Shown: piece after piece, positions 1 to 5,429 of the stretch
Numbering within the stretch: position 1 is the stretch's first letter
Layout: each line of letters begins with the position of its first letter
Assembly: GCA_030609125.1 (NCBI GenBank)
Contig: JAUWCW010000159.1
Location: 1-5,429 of the forward strand
DNA: 5,429 nt
Direction of reading: 5' to 3'
Source: Candidatus Rokuibacteriota bacterium
GTDB lineage: Bacteria; JAUVQV01
Made by a program: the position numbers and the translations under genes
Notes under the pieces: generated by a model
Told to the model about the DNA's origin: nothing
The model's input: only the letters and a program-made list of their open reading frames with translations
Database searches by the model: none

Positions 1-1
1 C

Positions 2-1093
2 TGGAGAAGGAGCGAAAAGGGGAACACGGCGCGGATGTTCTGCGACGTTCTGACCCCCGAAGGAGTCCCGTACGCCGGTGATCCCCGCAACGCTCTCAAG
101 TCAGTGCTGAAGAAGGCCGCGGACTTCGGCTACACCTACAACGTCGGACCGGAGCTGGAGTACTTCTACTTCAAGGACAGCGGCCCCTGCCCGGAGCCTC
201 TCGACGCGGGCGGGTACTTCGACCTCACTCCTCTCGACGTGGCCAGCGACCTGCGCCGCGACACCGTCGAGGCCCTGGAAGAGCTCGGTGTCCAGGTGGA
301 GTACAGCCACCACGAGGTGGCCCCCAGCCAGCACGAGATCGACCTGCGCTACTCCGAAGGGCTCAAGATGGCCGACGCGGCCATGACCTACCGCCTGACC
401 GTCAAGGAGGTGGCCATGGCCCACGGCGTCTACGCCAGCTTCATGCCCAAGCCCATTTACGGAGAGAACGGCAGCGGTATGCACACCCACCAGTCCCTCT
501 TCAAAGGCAACGAGAATGCCTTCTATGACGCTGAAGACGAGTATCACCTCTCCAAGGTGGGCAAGAGCTACATTGCCGGGCTCCTCATGCACGCCAGGGA
601 GATCTGCTGCATCAACTCCCAGTGGGTGAACTCCTACAAAAGGCTCGTCCCCGGCTACGAGGCCCCTGTCTACATCGCCTGGGCCCGCCGGAACCGCTCC
701 GCCCTCGTGAGGGTGCCGATGTACAAACCCGGCAAGGAGAAGGCCACCCGGGTCGAGCTTCGCTGCCCCGATCCCGCCTGCAACCCCTACCTCGCCTTCG
801 CCGTCATGCTCGCCGCCGGCCTCAAGGGGATCGAGAAGGGATACGAGCTTCCTGACCCGGTGGAAGTGGACATCTTTGACATGTCCCCTTCCGAGCGGGA
901 AAAGGCGGGTATAGCCGCACTCCCGGGCAGCCTCGGCGAGGCCATCGAGGCGACGGAAGGCAGCGAACTGGTGAAAGAGGCCCTGGGCGGCCACATCTTC
1001 GAAAAGTTCATCGAGAGCAAGAAAATCGAGTGGGACGCCTACCGGACACACGTCAGCCGGTTCGAGCTGGAGAAGTACTTGCCCATTCTCTAG
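2..1093 (+). CDS. glnA: Type I glutamine synthetase, 5'-truncated by window edge
   Basis: Glutamine synthetase (glutamate-ammonia ligase) joins ammonia to glutamate using ATP in the cytoplasm; family members are dodecamers. The reading frame is open from base 2 (W-R-R-S-E-K-G-N-T-A-R before the Met at 35), so that Met is internal and the missing N-terminus is probably about 75 residues of the beta-grasp domain. Counting the Met at 35 as residue 1, the catalytic domain shows GPELEYF (metal-binding E40, E42), HHEVAPSQHEID (91-103), the GSGMHTHQS ATP/metal motif (147-154, H150), NSYKRLVPGYEAP (199-211), ARRNRS (217-222) and the RVELR/NPYLA stretch (239-254). Where adenylylated enzymes carry the NLYDLP tyrosine, this one reads DIFDMS with Phe281, and it lacks the beta-type insertion. 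I therefore infer the GSI-alpha subtype, not controlled by adenylylation. It ends at TAG, 36 bp before nadE, suggesting one transcript. The family call is very secure; the subtype is inference. Confidence 0.97.
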   Translation, partial: WRRSEKGNTARMFCDVLTPEGVPYAGDPRNALKSVLKKAADFGYTYNVGPELEYFYFKDSGPCPEPLDAGGYFDLTPLDVASDLRRDTVEALEELGVQVEYSHHEVAPSQHEIDLRYSEGLKMADAAMTYRLTVKEVAMAHGVYASFMPKPIYGENGSGMHTHQSLFKGNENAFYDAEDEYHLSKVGKSYIAGLLMHAREICCINSQWVNSYKRLVPGYEAPVYIAWARRNRSALVRVPMYKPGKEKATRVELRCPDPACNPYLAFAVMLAAGLKGIEKGYELPDPVEVDIFDMSPSEREKAGIAALPGSLGEAIEATEGSELVKEALGGHIFEKFIESKKIEWDAYRTHVSRFELEKYLPIL

Positions 1094-1115
1094 GAGAGTG
1101 GTAAGAAGGGTATCC

Positions 1116-1121
1116 GGAGGA
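1116..1121 (+). promoter_or_regulatory. Ribosome binding site of nadE
   Basis: GGAGGA lies 8 bases before the ATG at 1130. It is a near-consensus Shine-Dalgarno and fixes the nadE start. No promoter-like hexamer pair or terminator is apparent in the 36-bp glnA-nadE gap, which supports read-through from glnA. Confidence 0.85.
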
Positions 1122-1129
1122 AAAACTCG

Positions 1130-2794
1130 ATGGATGCCCTTCGCGTGGCGCTGGCCCAGATCAACCCCACCGTTGGGGATTTCGAAGGCAACGTCACCCG
1201 GATACTGAACGAAATCGCCAGAGCGAGGGCGGCGGAAGCCGCCCTCGTTGTCTTTCCGGAGCTTTCCGTTTGCGGCTACCCCCCCGAGGATCTTCTTCTG
1301 CGCCCCCGCTTTCTCAGTGACAGCCGGCAGGCCATGGAGAGGGTCGCCGCCGGCTGCGAGGGGATCACGGCCGTCGTCGGCTTTGCGGACCCGGCGGACG
1401 GGAAAGTGTACAACGCCGCGGCGGTCGTCCGGGACGGCAGGATCGAGTACGTGTACCACAAGATCGAGCTGCCGAATTACGGTGTCTTCGACGAGAAGAG
1501 ATACTTCTCACCGGGAGAGGAGTGCCGCCTCTTCCAGGTTGACGGAGTGCCGGTGGCCGTGACCGTCTGTGAGGACGTGTGGGTGCAAAACGGCGCCGCC
1601 GAGCGGTGCGCCGCCGGTGGCGCCGCACCGCTGGTGGTCAATATCTCCGCCTCGCCTTTTCATGCCGGCAAGCTGGCCGAGAGGGAGGAGGTTCTCGCCG
1701 GCTTTGCCGAGAGAACGGGAGCCACAGTCTGCTACGTCAATCTCGTGGGGGGGCAGGACGAGCTCGTTTTCGACGGAGGCAGCCTGATCGTCGGCCCCGG
1801 GGGAAAGGTCCTCGCCAGAGCGGCCCGTTTCGAGGAAGGGCTTCTCGTCGTCGATCTGGACCGCGCCGGCGGCGGGCTCACGGGAGAAATCCCTTCGCCG
1901 CCGCCGGAGTTCGACCGGGTGGAGGAGGTTTACCGTGCCCTGGTCCTGGGCACGGGAGACTACGTGCGCAAGAACCGCTTCGAGAGTGTCGTGATCGGCC
2001 TGAGCGGGGGCATCGACTCGGCCCTGACCACCGCCGTCGCCGTCGACGCCCTGGGCCCGGACCGGGTGAAAGGGGTGACCATGCCGTCGCGCTACAGTTC
2101 GGAGGAAACCCGCTCCGATGCGGAAAGACTGGCACAGAACCTCGACATCCCGCTCATCACCGTCCCGGTGGAGAGGATCTTCACCGCCTACCTCGATGAG
2201 CTGCGGGAGCCGTTTGGTCCGGGCGATCCGGGAGTGGCGGCGGAGAACATTCAGGCCCGCATCCGGGGCAATATTCTCATGGCCCTTTCGAACCGCTTCG
2301 GCTGGCTCGTTCTGACCACGGGGAACAAGAGCGAGATGTCCGTCGGCTACTGCACCCTCTACGGCGACATGGCGGGCGGGTTCGCGGTCCTCAAGGACGT
2401 TCCCAAGACCGTGGTCTACGATCTGTCGAAGCACGTCAACAAGAAATCGGGCAGGGAGGTCATTCCCCCCGGGACCCTGAATCGGGACCCGACGGCGGAG
2501 CTGAGAGAAAACCAGAAGGACGAGGACTCCCTGATCCCCTACGAGGCCCTTGACCCGGTGCTGCGGGGGTACGTGGAAGAGGACAAGGCCCCGGACGAGA
2601 TCGCCGCCGGCGGCTACGACCCGCAGGTCGTTGCGGACGTGGTGCGCATGGTGGACCGCAGCGAGTACAAGCGGCGGCAGGCGCCGCCGGGAGTAAAAAT
2701 CACGCCCAAAGCCTTCGGCCGGGACCGCCGCCTCCCCATGACCAACCGCTATCAGGCGGGGAGGCTCGACGAGCCTCCGAAAGAGAAGCTCTGA
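1130..2794 (+). CDS. nadE: Glutamine-dependent NAD+ synthetase
   Basis: Catalyses the last step of NAD+ synthesis, ATP-dependent amidation of nicotinate adenine dinucleotide, with ammonia taken from glutamine and passed between two domains of one cytoplasmic chain. Residues ~4-260 form a nitrilase-fold (CN hydrolase) glutaminase with the expected triad: E44 in VFPELSVCGYPPEDLL, K111 in YHKIELPNYGVF, and C147 in VCEDVW. Residues ~265-545 form the synthetase domain with the PP-loop SGGIDS (292-297), TTGNKSEMSVGY (396-407), a D-x-A/G-G-GF element (413-418), the AELRENQKDEDSLIPY stretch (456-471) and the C-terminal YKRRQAPPGVKITPKAFGRDRR. At 554 residues it is full length for the two-domain bacterial form, which is distinct from the short ammonia-only NadE. 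All key residues are present. It follows glnA, the source of its nitrogen donor, by 36 bp, consistent with an operon. The start is fixed by a strong Shine-Dalgarno. Confidence 0.97.
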   Translation: MDALRVALAQINPTVGDFEGNVTRILNEIARARAAEAALVVFPELSVCGYPPEDLLLRPRFLSDSRQAMERVAAGCEGITAVVGFADPADGKVYNAAAVVRDGRIEYVYHKIELPNYGVFDEKRYFSPGEECRLFQVDGVPVAVTVCEDVWVQNGAAERCAAGGAAPLVVNISASPFHAGKLAEREEVLAGFAERTGATVCYVNLVGGQDELVFDGGSLIVGPGGKVLARAARFEEGLLVVDLDRAGGGLTGEIPSPPPEFDRVEEVYRALVLGTGDYVRKNRFESVVIGLSGGIDSALTTAVAVDALGPDRVKGVTMPSRYSSEETRSDAERLAQNLDIPLITVPVERIFTAYLDELREPFGPGDPGVAAENIQARIRGNILMALSNRFGWLVLTTGNKSEMSVGYCTLYGDMAGGFAVLKDVPKTVVYDLSKHVNKKSGREVIPPGTLNRDPTAELRENQKDEDSLIPYEALDPVLRGYVEEDKAPDEIAAGGYDPQVVADVVRMVDRSEYKRRQAPPGVKITPKAFGRDRRLPMTNRYQAGRLDEPPKEKL

Positions 2795-2833
2795 TCTCGG
2801 CGAGGACCGCTTCCCGCAGTCGCAGAACACAAG

Positions 2834-2856
2834 GTAGCCGCAGGCTTCAGCCTGCG
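2834..2856 (+). repeat. REP-like GTAG-footed hairpin in the nadE-amidotransferase gap
   Basis: A perfect 7-bp inverted repeat, CGCAGGC (2839-2845) and GCCTGCG (2850-2856), is separated by the tetraloop TTCA. The tetranucleotide GTAG stands at its 5' foot (2834-2837), one base from the stem. A GTAG foot next to a GC-rich hairpin is the hallmark of REP elements mobilised by RAYT (Y1-type) transposases. No run of T follows, so it does not look like an intrinsic terminator, though it could stabilise or partly attenuate the transcript between nadE and the next gene. Only one copy is in this window, so its repeat nature is inferred from form, not from counted copies. Confidence 0.5.
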
Positions 2857-2874
2857 ACATGACACGGAAACCGA

Positions 2875-2879
2875 AGGAG
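2875..2879 (+). promoter_or_regulatory. Ribosome binding site deciding a TTG start
   Basis: AGGAG (within GAAGGAGA) lies 10 bases before the TTG at 2890. The first in-frame ATG (2908) has no purine-rich element at a workable distance, and starting there would remove the first beta strand (K-A-L-V-L) expected of the fold. The TTG start is therefore preferred. Confidence 0.7.
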
Positions 2880-2889
2880 AACTGTTTCG

Positions 2890-3570
2890 TTGAAAGCACT
2901 TGTTCTCATGCATGTCGAAAACGAAGGCCCCGGGACGCTCGGCACGTTCCTCGAGGAACAGGGGTCGGCGGTCACCACTCTGCACCTGTACCGCGGCGAC
3001 CGGATCCCCGCCGGCCCGCGGAATACGGACCTCGTCGTGTCCATGGGGGGGCCGATGAACGTCTACGAGGACGAAAAGCACCCCTTCCTTCGCGAAGAGG
3101 TGAGGTTCCTCAGGCAGACAGTCGATGCGGGCGTCCCCCTTCTCGGCATCTGCCTCGGGGCCCAGCTCGTCGCCAGGGCCTGCGGCGCCAGGGTCTACAA
3201 GGCGCGGGTCGGGGAGACGGGGTGGGGAACCGTCGCTCTCACGGAAGCGGGGAGGGAAGACCCGCTCCTGCGGGATCTGCCGGAAACGATGCCCGTCCTG
3301 CAGTGGCACGAGGACACCTTCGACATTCCCGCGGGCGGCGAGCTGCTTGCCCGCTCGACCGTATGCCCCCATCAGGCCTTCCGGATCAAGGAGGCCTGGG
3401 GCCTGCAGTTTCACGTTGAAGTCGACCGGGAGATGCTGGCGGGGTGGTTCGAGGGAAAAGATGAGAGAGAGGAAATTCTTCGGCGCTGCGATGAGATGAG
3501 GGAGGAATTCGACGACGGCGCCCGAAGGCTCTACGCCGCACTCCTCGCCCGGGCGCGCGGCGGGCAATGA
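2890..3570 (+). CDS. Stand-alone class I glutamine amidotransferase (GMP-synthase GATase-like), function unknown
   Basis: A 226-residue cytoplasmic protein consisting of a single class I (triad) glutamine amidotransferase domain, resembling the GATase half of GMP synthase (COG0518-type). It opens with a beta strand (KALVLMHV). It then shows the SMGGPMNVYED loop (51-61), the nucleophile elbow GICLGAQ with C88, the LQWHEDTF stretch (137-144), and QFHVE with H175 and E177. The Cys-His-Glu triad is complete, so it should hydrolyse glutamine or a related gamma-glutamyl compound. No synthase domain is fused and none is encoded nearby. Proteins of this shape are often annotated only as 'type 1 glutamine amidotransferase'; a gamma-glutamyl hydrolase role (PuuD-like) is an alternative. 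The charged C-terminus (~185-226) looks helical. The start is TTG, supported by a Shine-Dalgarno. It lies 95 bp after nadE and 169 bp before gltB, so its context is glutamine use, but its acceptor substrate cannot be read from the sequence. Confidence 0.9.
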   Translation: MKALVLMHVENEGPGTLGTFLEEQGSAVTTLHLYRGDRIPAGPRNTDLVVSMGGPMNVYEDEKHPFLREEVRFLRQTVDAGVPLLGICLGAQLVARACGARVYKARVGETGWGTVALTEAGREDPLLRDLPETMPVLQWHEDTFDIPAGGELLARSTVCPHQAFRIKEAWGLQFHVEVDREMLAGWFEGKDEREEILRRCDEMREEFDDGARRLYAALLARARGGQ

Positions 3571-3626
3571 TCGGGGACGCCGGCACAGAGCGAACGGGAT
3601 TGCACGGGGAAAGTCCGGACAGTAAC

Positions 3627-3642
3627 CCAGGAATATTGCTGG
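3627..3642 (+). promoter_or_regulatory. Near-perfect 16-bp palindrome upstream of the gltB promoter, putative operator
   Basis: CCAGGAATATTGCTGG is symmetric in 14 of 16 positions; only the fifth base pair (G opposite G) breaks it. Its right edge is 5 bases before the -35 box, and its centre is roughly 48 bases before the predicted transcription start. That placement would suit a dimeric activator or an upstream-binding repressor. It stands out because the AATATT core sits in otherwise GC-rich DNA. The regulator is unknown, and a transcript-level role is less likely because the site lies upstream of the predicted start. Confidence 0.45.
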
Positions 3643-3647
3643 ATAAT

Positions 3648-3676
3648 TTGACACAGTTGGGAAGTGTTGATATACT
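3648..3676 (+). promoter_or_regulatory. Sigma70-type promoter of gltB
   Basis: The -35 box TTGACA (3648-3653) is a perfect consensus match. A 17-bp spacer leads to the -10 box TATACT (3671-3676), which is preceded by TG one base upstream (3668-3669), an extended -10 element. Transcription should begin near 3682-3684, leaving a leader of about 57 bases before gltB. This leader is too short for a large riboswitch, and I see no folded attenuator in it. The promoter implies that gltB can be expressed independently of glnA and nadE. Confidence 0.85.
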
Positions 3677-3726
3677 TTTTCGCTCCCCGCATATTATAAC
3701 GTCGCACAGACGAGAAGAAAATCCGG

Positions 3727-3731
3727 AAGGA
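3727..3731 (+). promoter_or_regulatory. Ribosome binding site of gltB
   Basis: AAGGA (within GGAAGGA) lies 8 bases before the ATG at 3740. A second ATG at 3735 is out of frame, only 3 bases from the Shine-Dalgarno, and reads Met-Thr-stop, so it cannot be the gltB start. Confidence 0.8.
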
Positions 3732-3739
3732 ACCATGAC

Positions 3740-5429
3740 ATGACAGTGAATCGCTTGCCGAAGGGTCTCTACGACCCCGGCATACCGCGCGGCAATTGCG
3801 GCGTCGGCTTCGTCGCCTGCCTCGACGCTCTCCCCCGGCACTCCGTCGTCGAAGACGGAGTGAAGGTGCTCGTCAACCTCGAACACAGGGGCGCCGTCGG
3901 CGGCGACCAGGCAACCGGAGACGGTGCGGGTCTGCTGCTGCAGATCCCGGACACTTTCTTCCGCCAGGAGGGGGCGGGCCTGGACTTTGTCCTCCCCCCC
4001 GCCGGGGACTATGGTGTCGGCAGCCTCTTTCTGCCCATGAACAAGGCCAACGCCGAGAGGTGCCGCCGGGCAGTGCACAGAATCGCCGGGGAAGAAGGGA
4101 CGGAAGTGCTCGGATGGCGCGACGTTCCCGTCGATTACGGCCACCTCGGCGAGCTCTCTCTCCGCACCCGCCCGCAGATCAGCCAGGTTTTTCTCTCCCG
4201 CGCCGGAATCGACGCCTCCGATTTCGAGAGAAAACTCTACGTCATCAGGCGCCTGATCGAGAAAGAGGTGACCGGCTGGGGCGAGGACTACACGAACTAC
4301 TTCTATATCTGCAGCCTCTCGGGGCGCACCATCCTCTACAAGGGCATGCTCACCGGCACCCAGCTCATCATCTTCTTCCCCGACCTGGTCGAAAAAGATT
4401 TCACGAGCAGCTTCGCGCTGGTCCACCAGCGCTACAGCACCAACACCCTGCCGACGTGGCCCCTGGCCCAGCCGTTTCGGTTCATTGCCCACAACGGCGA
4501 GATCAATACGCTGCGGGGCAATATCAACCGCATGCGGGGCCGCGAGGCATTCCTGAGCTCCGGCCTCTTCGGGGATGACATCGAGAAGCTCAAGCCGATC
4601 CTCGTCGAGGGCGGCAGCGACTCGGCGATCTTCGACAATATGCTGGAGCTGCTCGTCATGGGGGGCAGGACAATCCCTCATGCCATGATGATGATGATAC
4701 CCGAGGCATGGGGCACCAAGTTTCACATGAGCGCCGACAAGCGGGCCTTCTACGAGTACCACGCCAGCATCATGGAGCCCTGGGACGGCCCGGCGGCGAT
4801 CGCCTTCACCGACGGACGTTTCATCGGCGGCACCCTCGACCGCAACGGCCTGCGCCCCTGCCGGTACACCATCACCAGGGACGGCCTCGTCGTCCTCGCG
4901 TCGGAGACGGGCGTCCTCGATCTGCCCCCGGAGCGCGTGGCGAGGCACGGCAGGCTGCAGCCGGGGAAAATGCTTCTCGTCGACCTTCACCAGAACCGCG
5001 TCGTCCCCGACAACGAGACCAAGGCCAAGATCTCCAGGGCGAAGCCCTACCGTCACTGGCTGCGGGAGAACAGCATCGAGCTGAGAGGGCTCTTCTCGCC
5101 GTCGGTCGTCCCCCGCGAGGAATCGAGGCTGCTGCGGAAAAAGCAGCACGCTTTCGGCTACAGCGAGGAAGAGCTGAAAATGGTGATCAGCCCCATGGCG
5201 TCCCGCGGGCAGGAGCCGGTGGGGTCCATGGGCAACGATCAGGCCCTGGCCGTTCTCTCCACGAGGCCCCAGCTGCTCTTTTCGTACTTCAAGCAGCTCT
5301 TCGCCCAGGTGACGAACCCGGCGATCGATTCGATCCGGGAAGAGATCATCATGTCGTTGGTCTGTTACATCGGTCCGGAGCAGAACCTGCTCGAGACGAC
5401 CGAGCGGCACTGCCAGCGGCTGCTCGTAC
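3740..5429 (+). CDS. gltB: Glutamate synthase large subunit, 3'-truncated by window edge
   Basis: The large (alpha) subunit of glutamate synthase frees ammonia from glutamine and tunnels it to 2-oxoglutarate at an FMN site, giving two glutamates; it normally pairs with the NADPH-dependent small subunit GltD. About 563 of a usual ~1500 codons are visible and the frame is open to the edge. The N-terminal Ntn (class II) amidotransferase domain has its nucleophile in RGNCGVGF at Cys20, so residues 1-19 should be a cleaved propeptide. Other landmarks are NLEHRGA and TGDGAG in the first 60 residues, HQRYSTNT (229-236), AHNGEINTLRGN (250-261), SDSAIFDN (293-300) and LDRNGLRPCRY. From about residue 465 (FGYSEEELKMVISPMA) the central domain begins. 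The FMN domain, iron-sulfur cysteines and C-terminal beta-helix domain lie beyond the window. The start is fixed by frame, Shine-Dalgarno and propeptide length. A strong promoter precedes it. Confidence 0.97.
   Translation, partial: MTVNRLPKGLYDPGIPRGNCGVGFVACLDALPRHSVVEDGVKVLVNLEHRGAVGGDQATGDGAGLLLQIPDTFFRQEGAGLDFVLPPAGDYGVGSLFLPMNKANAERCRRAVHRIAGEEGTEVLGWRDVPVDYGHLGELSLRTRPQISQVFLSRAGIDASDFERKLYVIRRLIEKEVTGWGEDYTNYFYICSLSGRTILYKGMLTGTQLIIFFPDLVEKDFTSSFALVHQRYSTNTLPTWPLAQPFRFIAHNGEINTLRGNINRMRGREAFLSSGLFGDDIEKLKPILVEGGSDSAIFDNMLELLVMGGRTIPHAMMMMIPEAWGTKFHMSADKRAFYEYHASIMEPWDGPAAIAFTDGRFIGGTLDRNGLRPCRYTITRDGLVVLASETGVLDLPPERVARHGRLQPGKMLLVDLHQNRVVPDNETKAKISRAKPYRHWLRENSIELRGLFSPSVVPREESRLLRKKQHAFGYSEEELKMVISPMASRGQEPVGSMGNDQALAVLSTRPQLLFSYFKQLFAQVTNPAIDSIREEIIMSLVCYIGPEQNLLETTERHCQRLLV

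Noticed and set aside
101-1459. Long minus-strand open frame (452 codons) opposite glnA and the start of nadE
   Set aside because: It is a shadow of GC-rich codon use. It spans two real genes, its translation shows no recognisable domain, and no ribosome binding site supports it.
1747-1753. Seven-G runs here (nadE) and at 3045-3051 (amidotransferase) as possible frameshift or slippage sites
   Set aside because: Both runs encode ordinary conserved Gly-Gly pairs, and the frame continues intact on both sides, so nothing indicates a programmed shift or an error.
1508-2899. Long minus-strand open frame (463 codons) opposite nadE
   Set aside because: The opposite strand is a complete, fully motif-supported NAD+ synthetase; the antisense translation is low-complexity and rich in Arg, Gly, Val and His.
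3546-3565. GC-rich palindrome at the end of the amidotransferase gene as a possible terminator
   Set aside because: The CGCCCGGGCG palindrome has no loop room, and the longer GCCCG/CGGGC pairing is only 5 bp. No T run follows, so an intrinsic terminator is not supported.
3582-3604. GGCAC followed by TTGCA, reminiscent of a sigma54 promoter upstream of gltB
   Set aside because: The GG and GC dinucleotides are 20 bases apart rather than the required 12, so the -24/-12 geometry is not met.
3605-3622. GGGGAAAGTCCGGACA resembles the conserved 5' core of bacterial RNase P RNA (GAGGAAAGTCCGG)
   Set aside because: RNase P RNA needs about 300 more bases with other conserved blocks, but a promoter and the gltB coding region follow within about 120 bases, so only a chance core match remains.
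3667-3697. Second possible promoter (TTGATA and TATTAT) downstream of the main gltB promoter
   Set aside because: The spacer is 19 bases and both hexamers are weaker. It overlaps the much better TTGACA-TATACT promoter.
3386-5410. Very long minus-strand open frame (674 codons) opposite gltB
   Set aside because: The plus strand encodes glutamate synthase with all expected motifs. The antisense frame also crosses the gltB promoter region and the end of the amidotransferase gene, as expected of a chance shadow in high-GC DNA.

Overview
The window is a compact, high-GC (mostly G/C at third codon positions), fully plus-strand stretch of bacterial chromosome. It carries four genes of nitrogen and glutamine metabolism: the 3' part of a type I glutamine synthetase (glnA), a complete glutamine-dependent NAD+ synthetase (nadE), a complete stand-alone class I glutamine amidotransferase, and the first ~563 codons of the large subunit of glutamate synthase (gltB). 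I see no phage, transposase, CRISPR, tRNA or rRNA genes. Protein style and base composition suggest a free-living high-GC bacterium. A deltaproteobacterial (Desulfobacterota-like) or actinobacterial-type lineage would fit, but the window cannot decide this and I did not run a search.

Layout: 2-1093 is glnA, cut at its 5' end by the window edge. After a 36-bp gap with a clear Shine-Dalgarno, 1130-2794 is nadE. The next 95-bp gap holds a GTAG-footed perfect 7-bp hairpin that resembles a REP element. 2890-3570 is the amidotransferase, probably starting at a TTG codon. The 169-bp gap 3571-3739 is locally AT-rich. It holds a textbook sigma70 promoter (TTGACA, 17 bp, TGaTATACT) preceded by a near-perfect 16-bp palindrome that could be an operator. 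gltB starts at 3740 and runs off the 3' edge. No intergenic stretch exceeds 300 bases.

How the genes work together: GlnA makes glutamine from glutamate and ammonia, and GltB (normally with GltD) recycles glutamine plus 2-oxoglutarate to two glutamates, so the two form the GS-GOGAT ammonia-assimilation cycle. NadE uses glutamine as amide donor for the last step of NAD+ synthesis. The fourth protein has a complete glutaminase-type catalytic triad but no visible synthase partner. One glutamine producer is thus followed by three predicted glutamine consumers that use three unrelated catalytic folds. glnA and nadE look co-transcribed, whereas gltB clearly has its own strong promoter.

I did not find an obviously new system. 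The items most worth a second look are the orphan amidotransferase, the palindrome upstream of the gltB promoter, and the REP-like hairpin.
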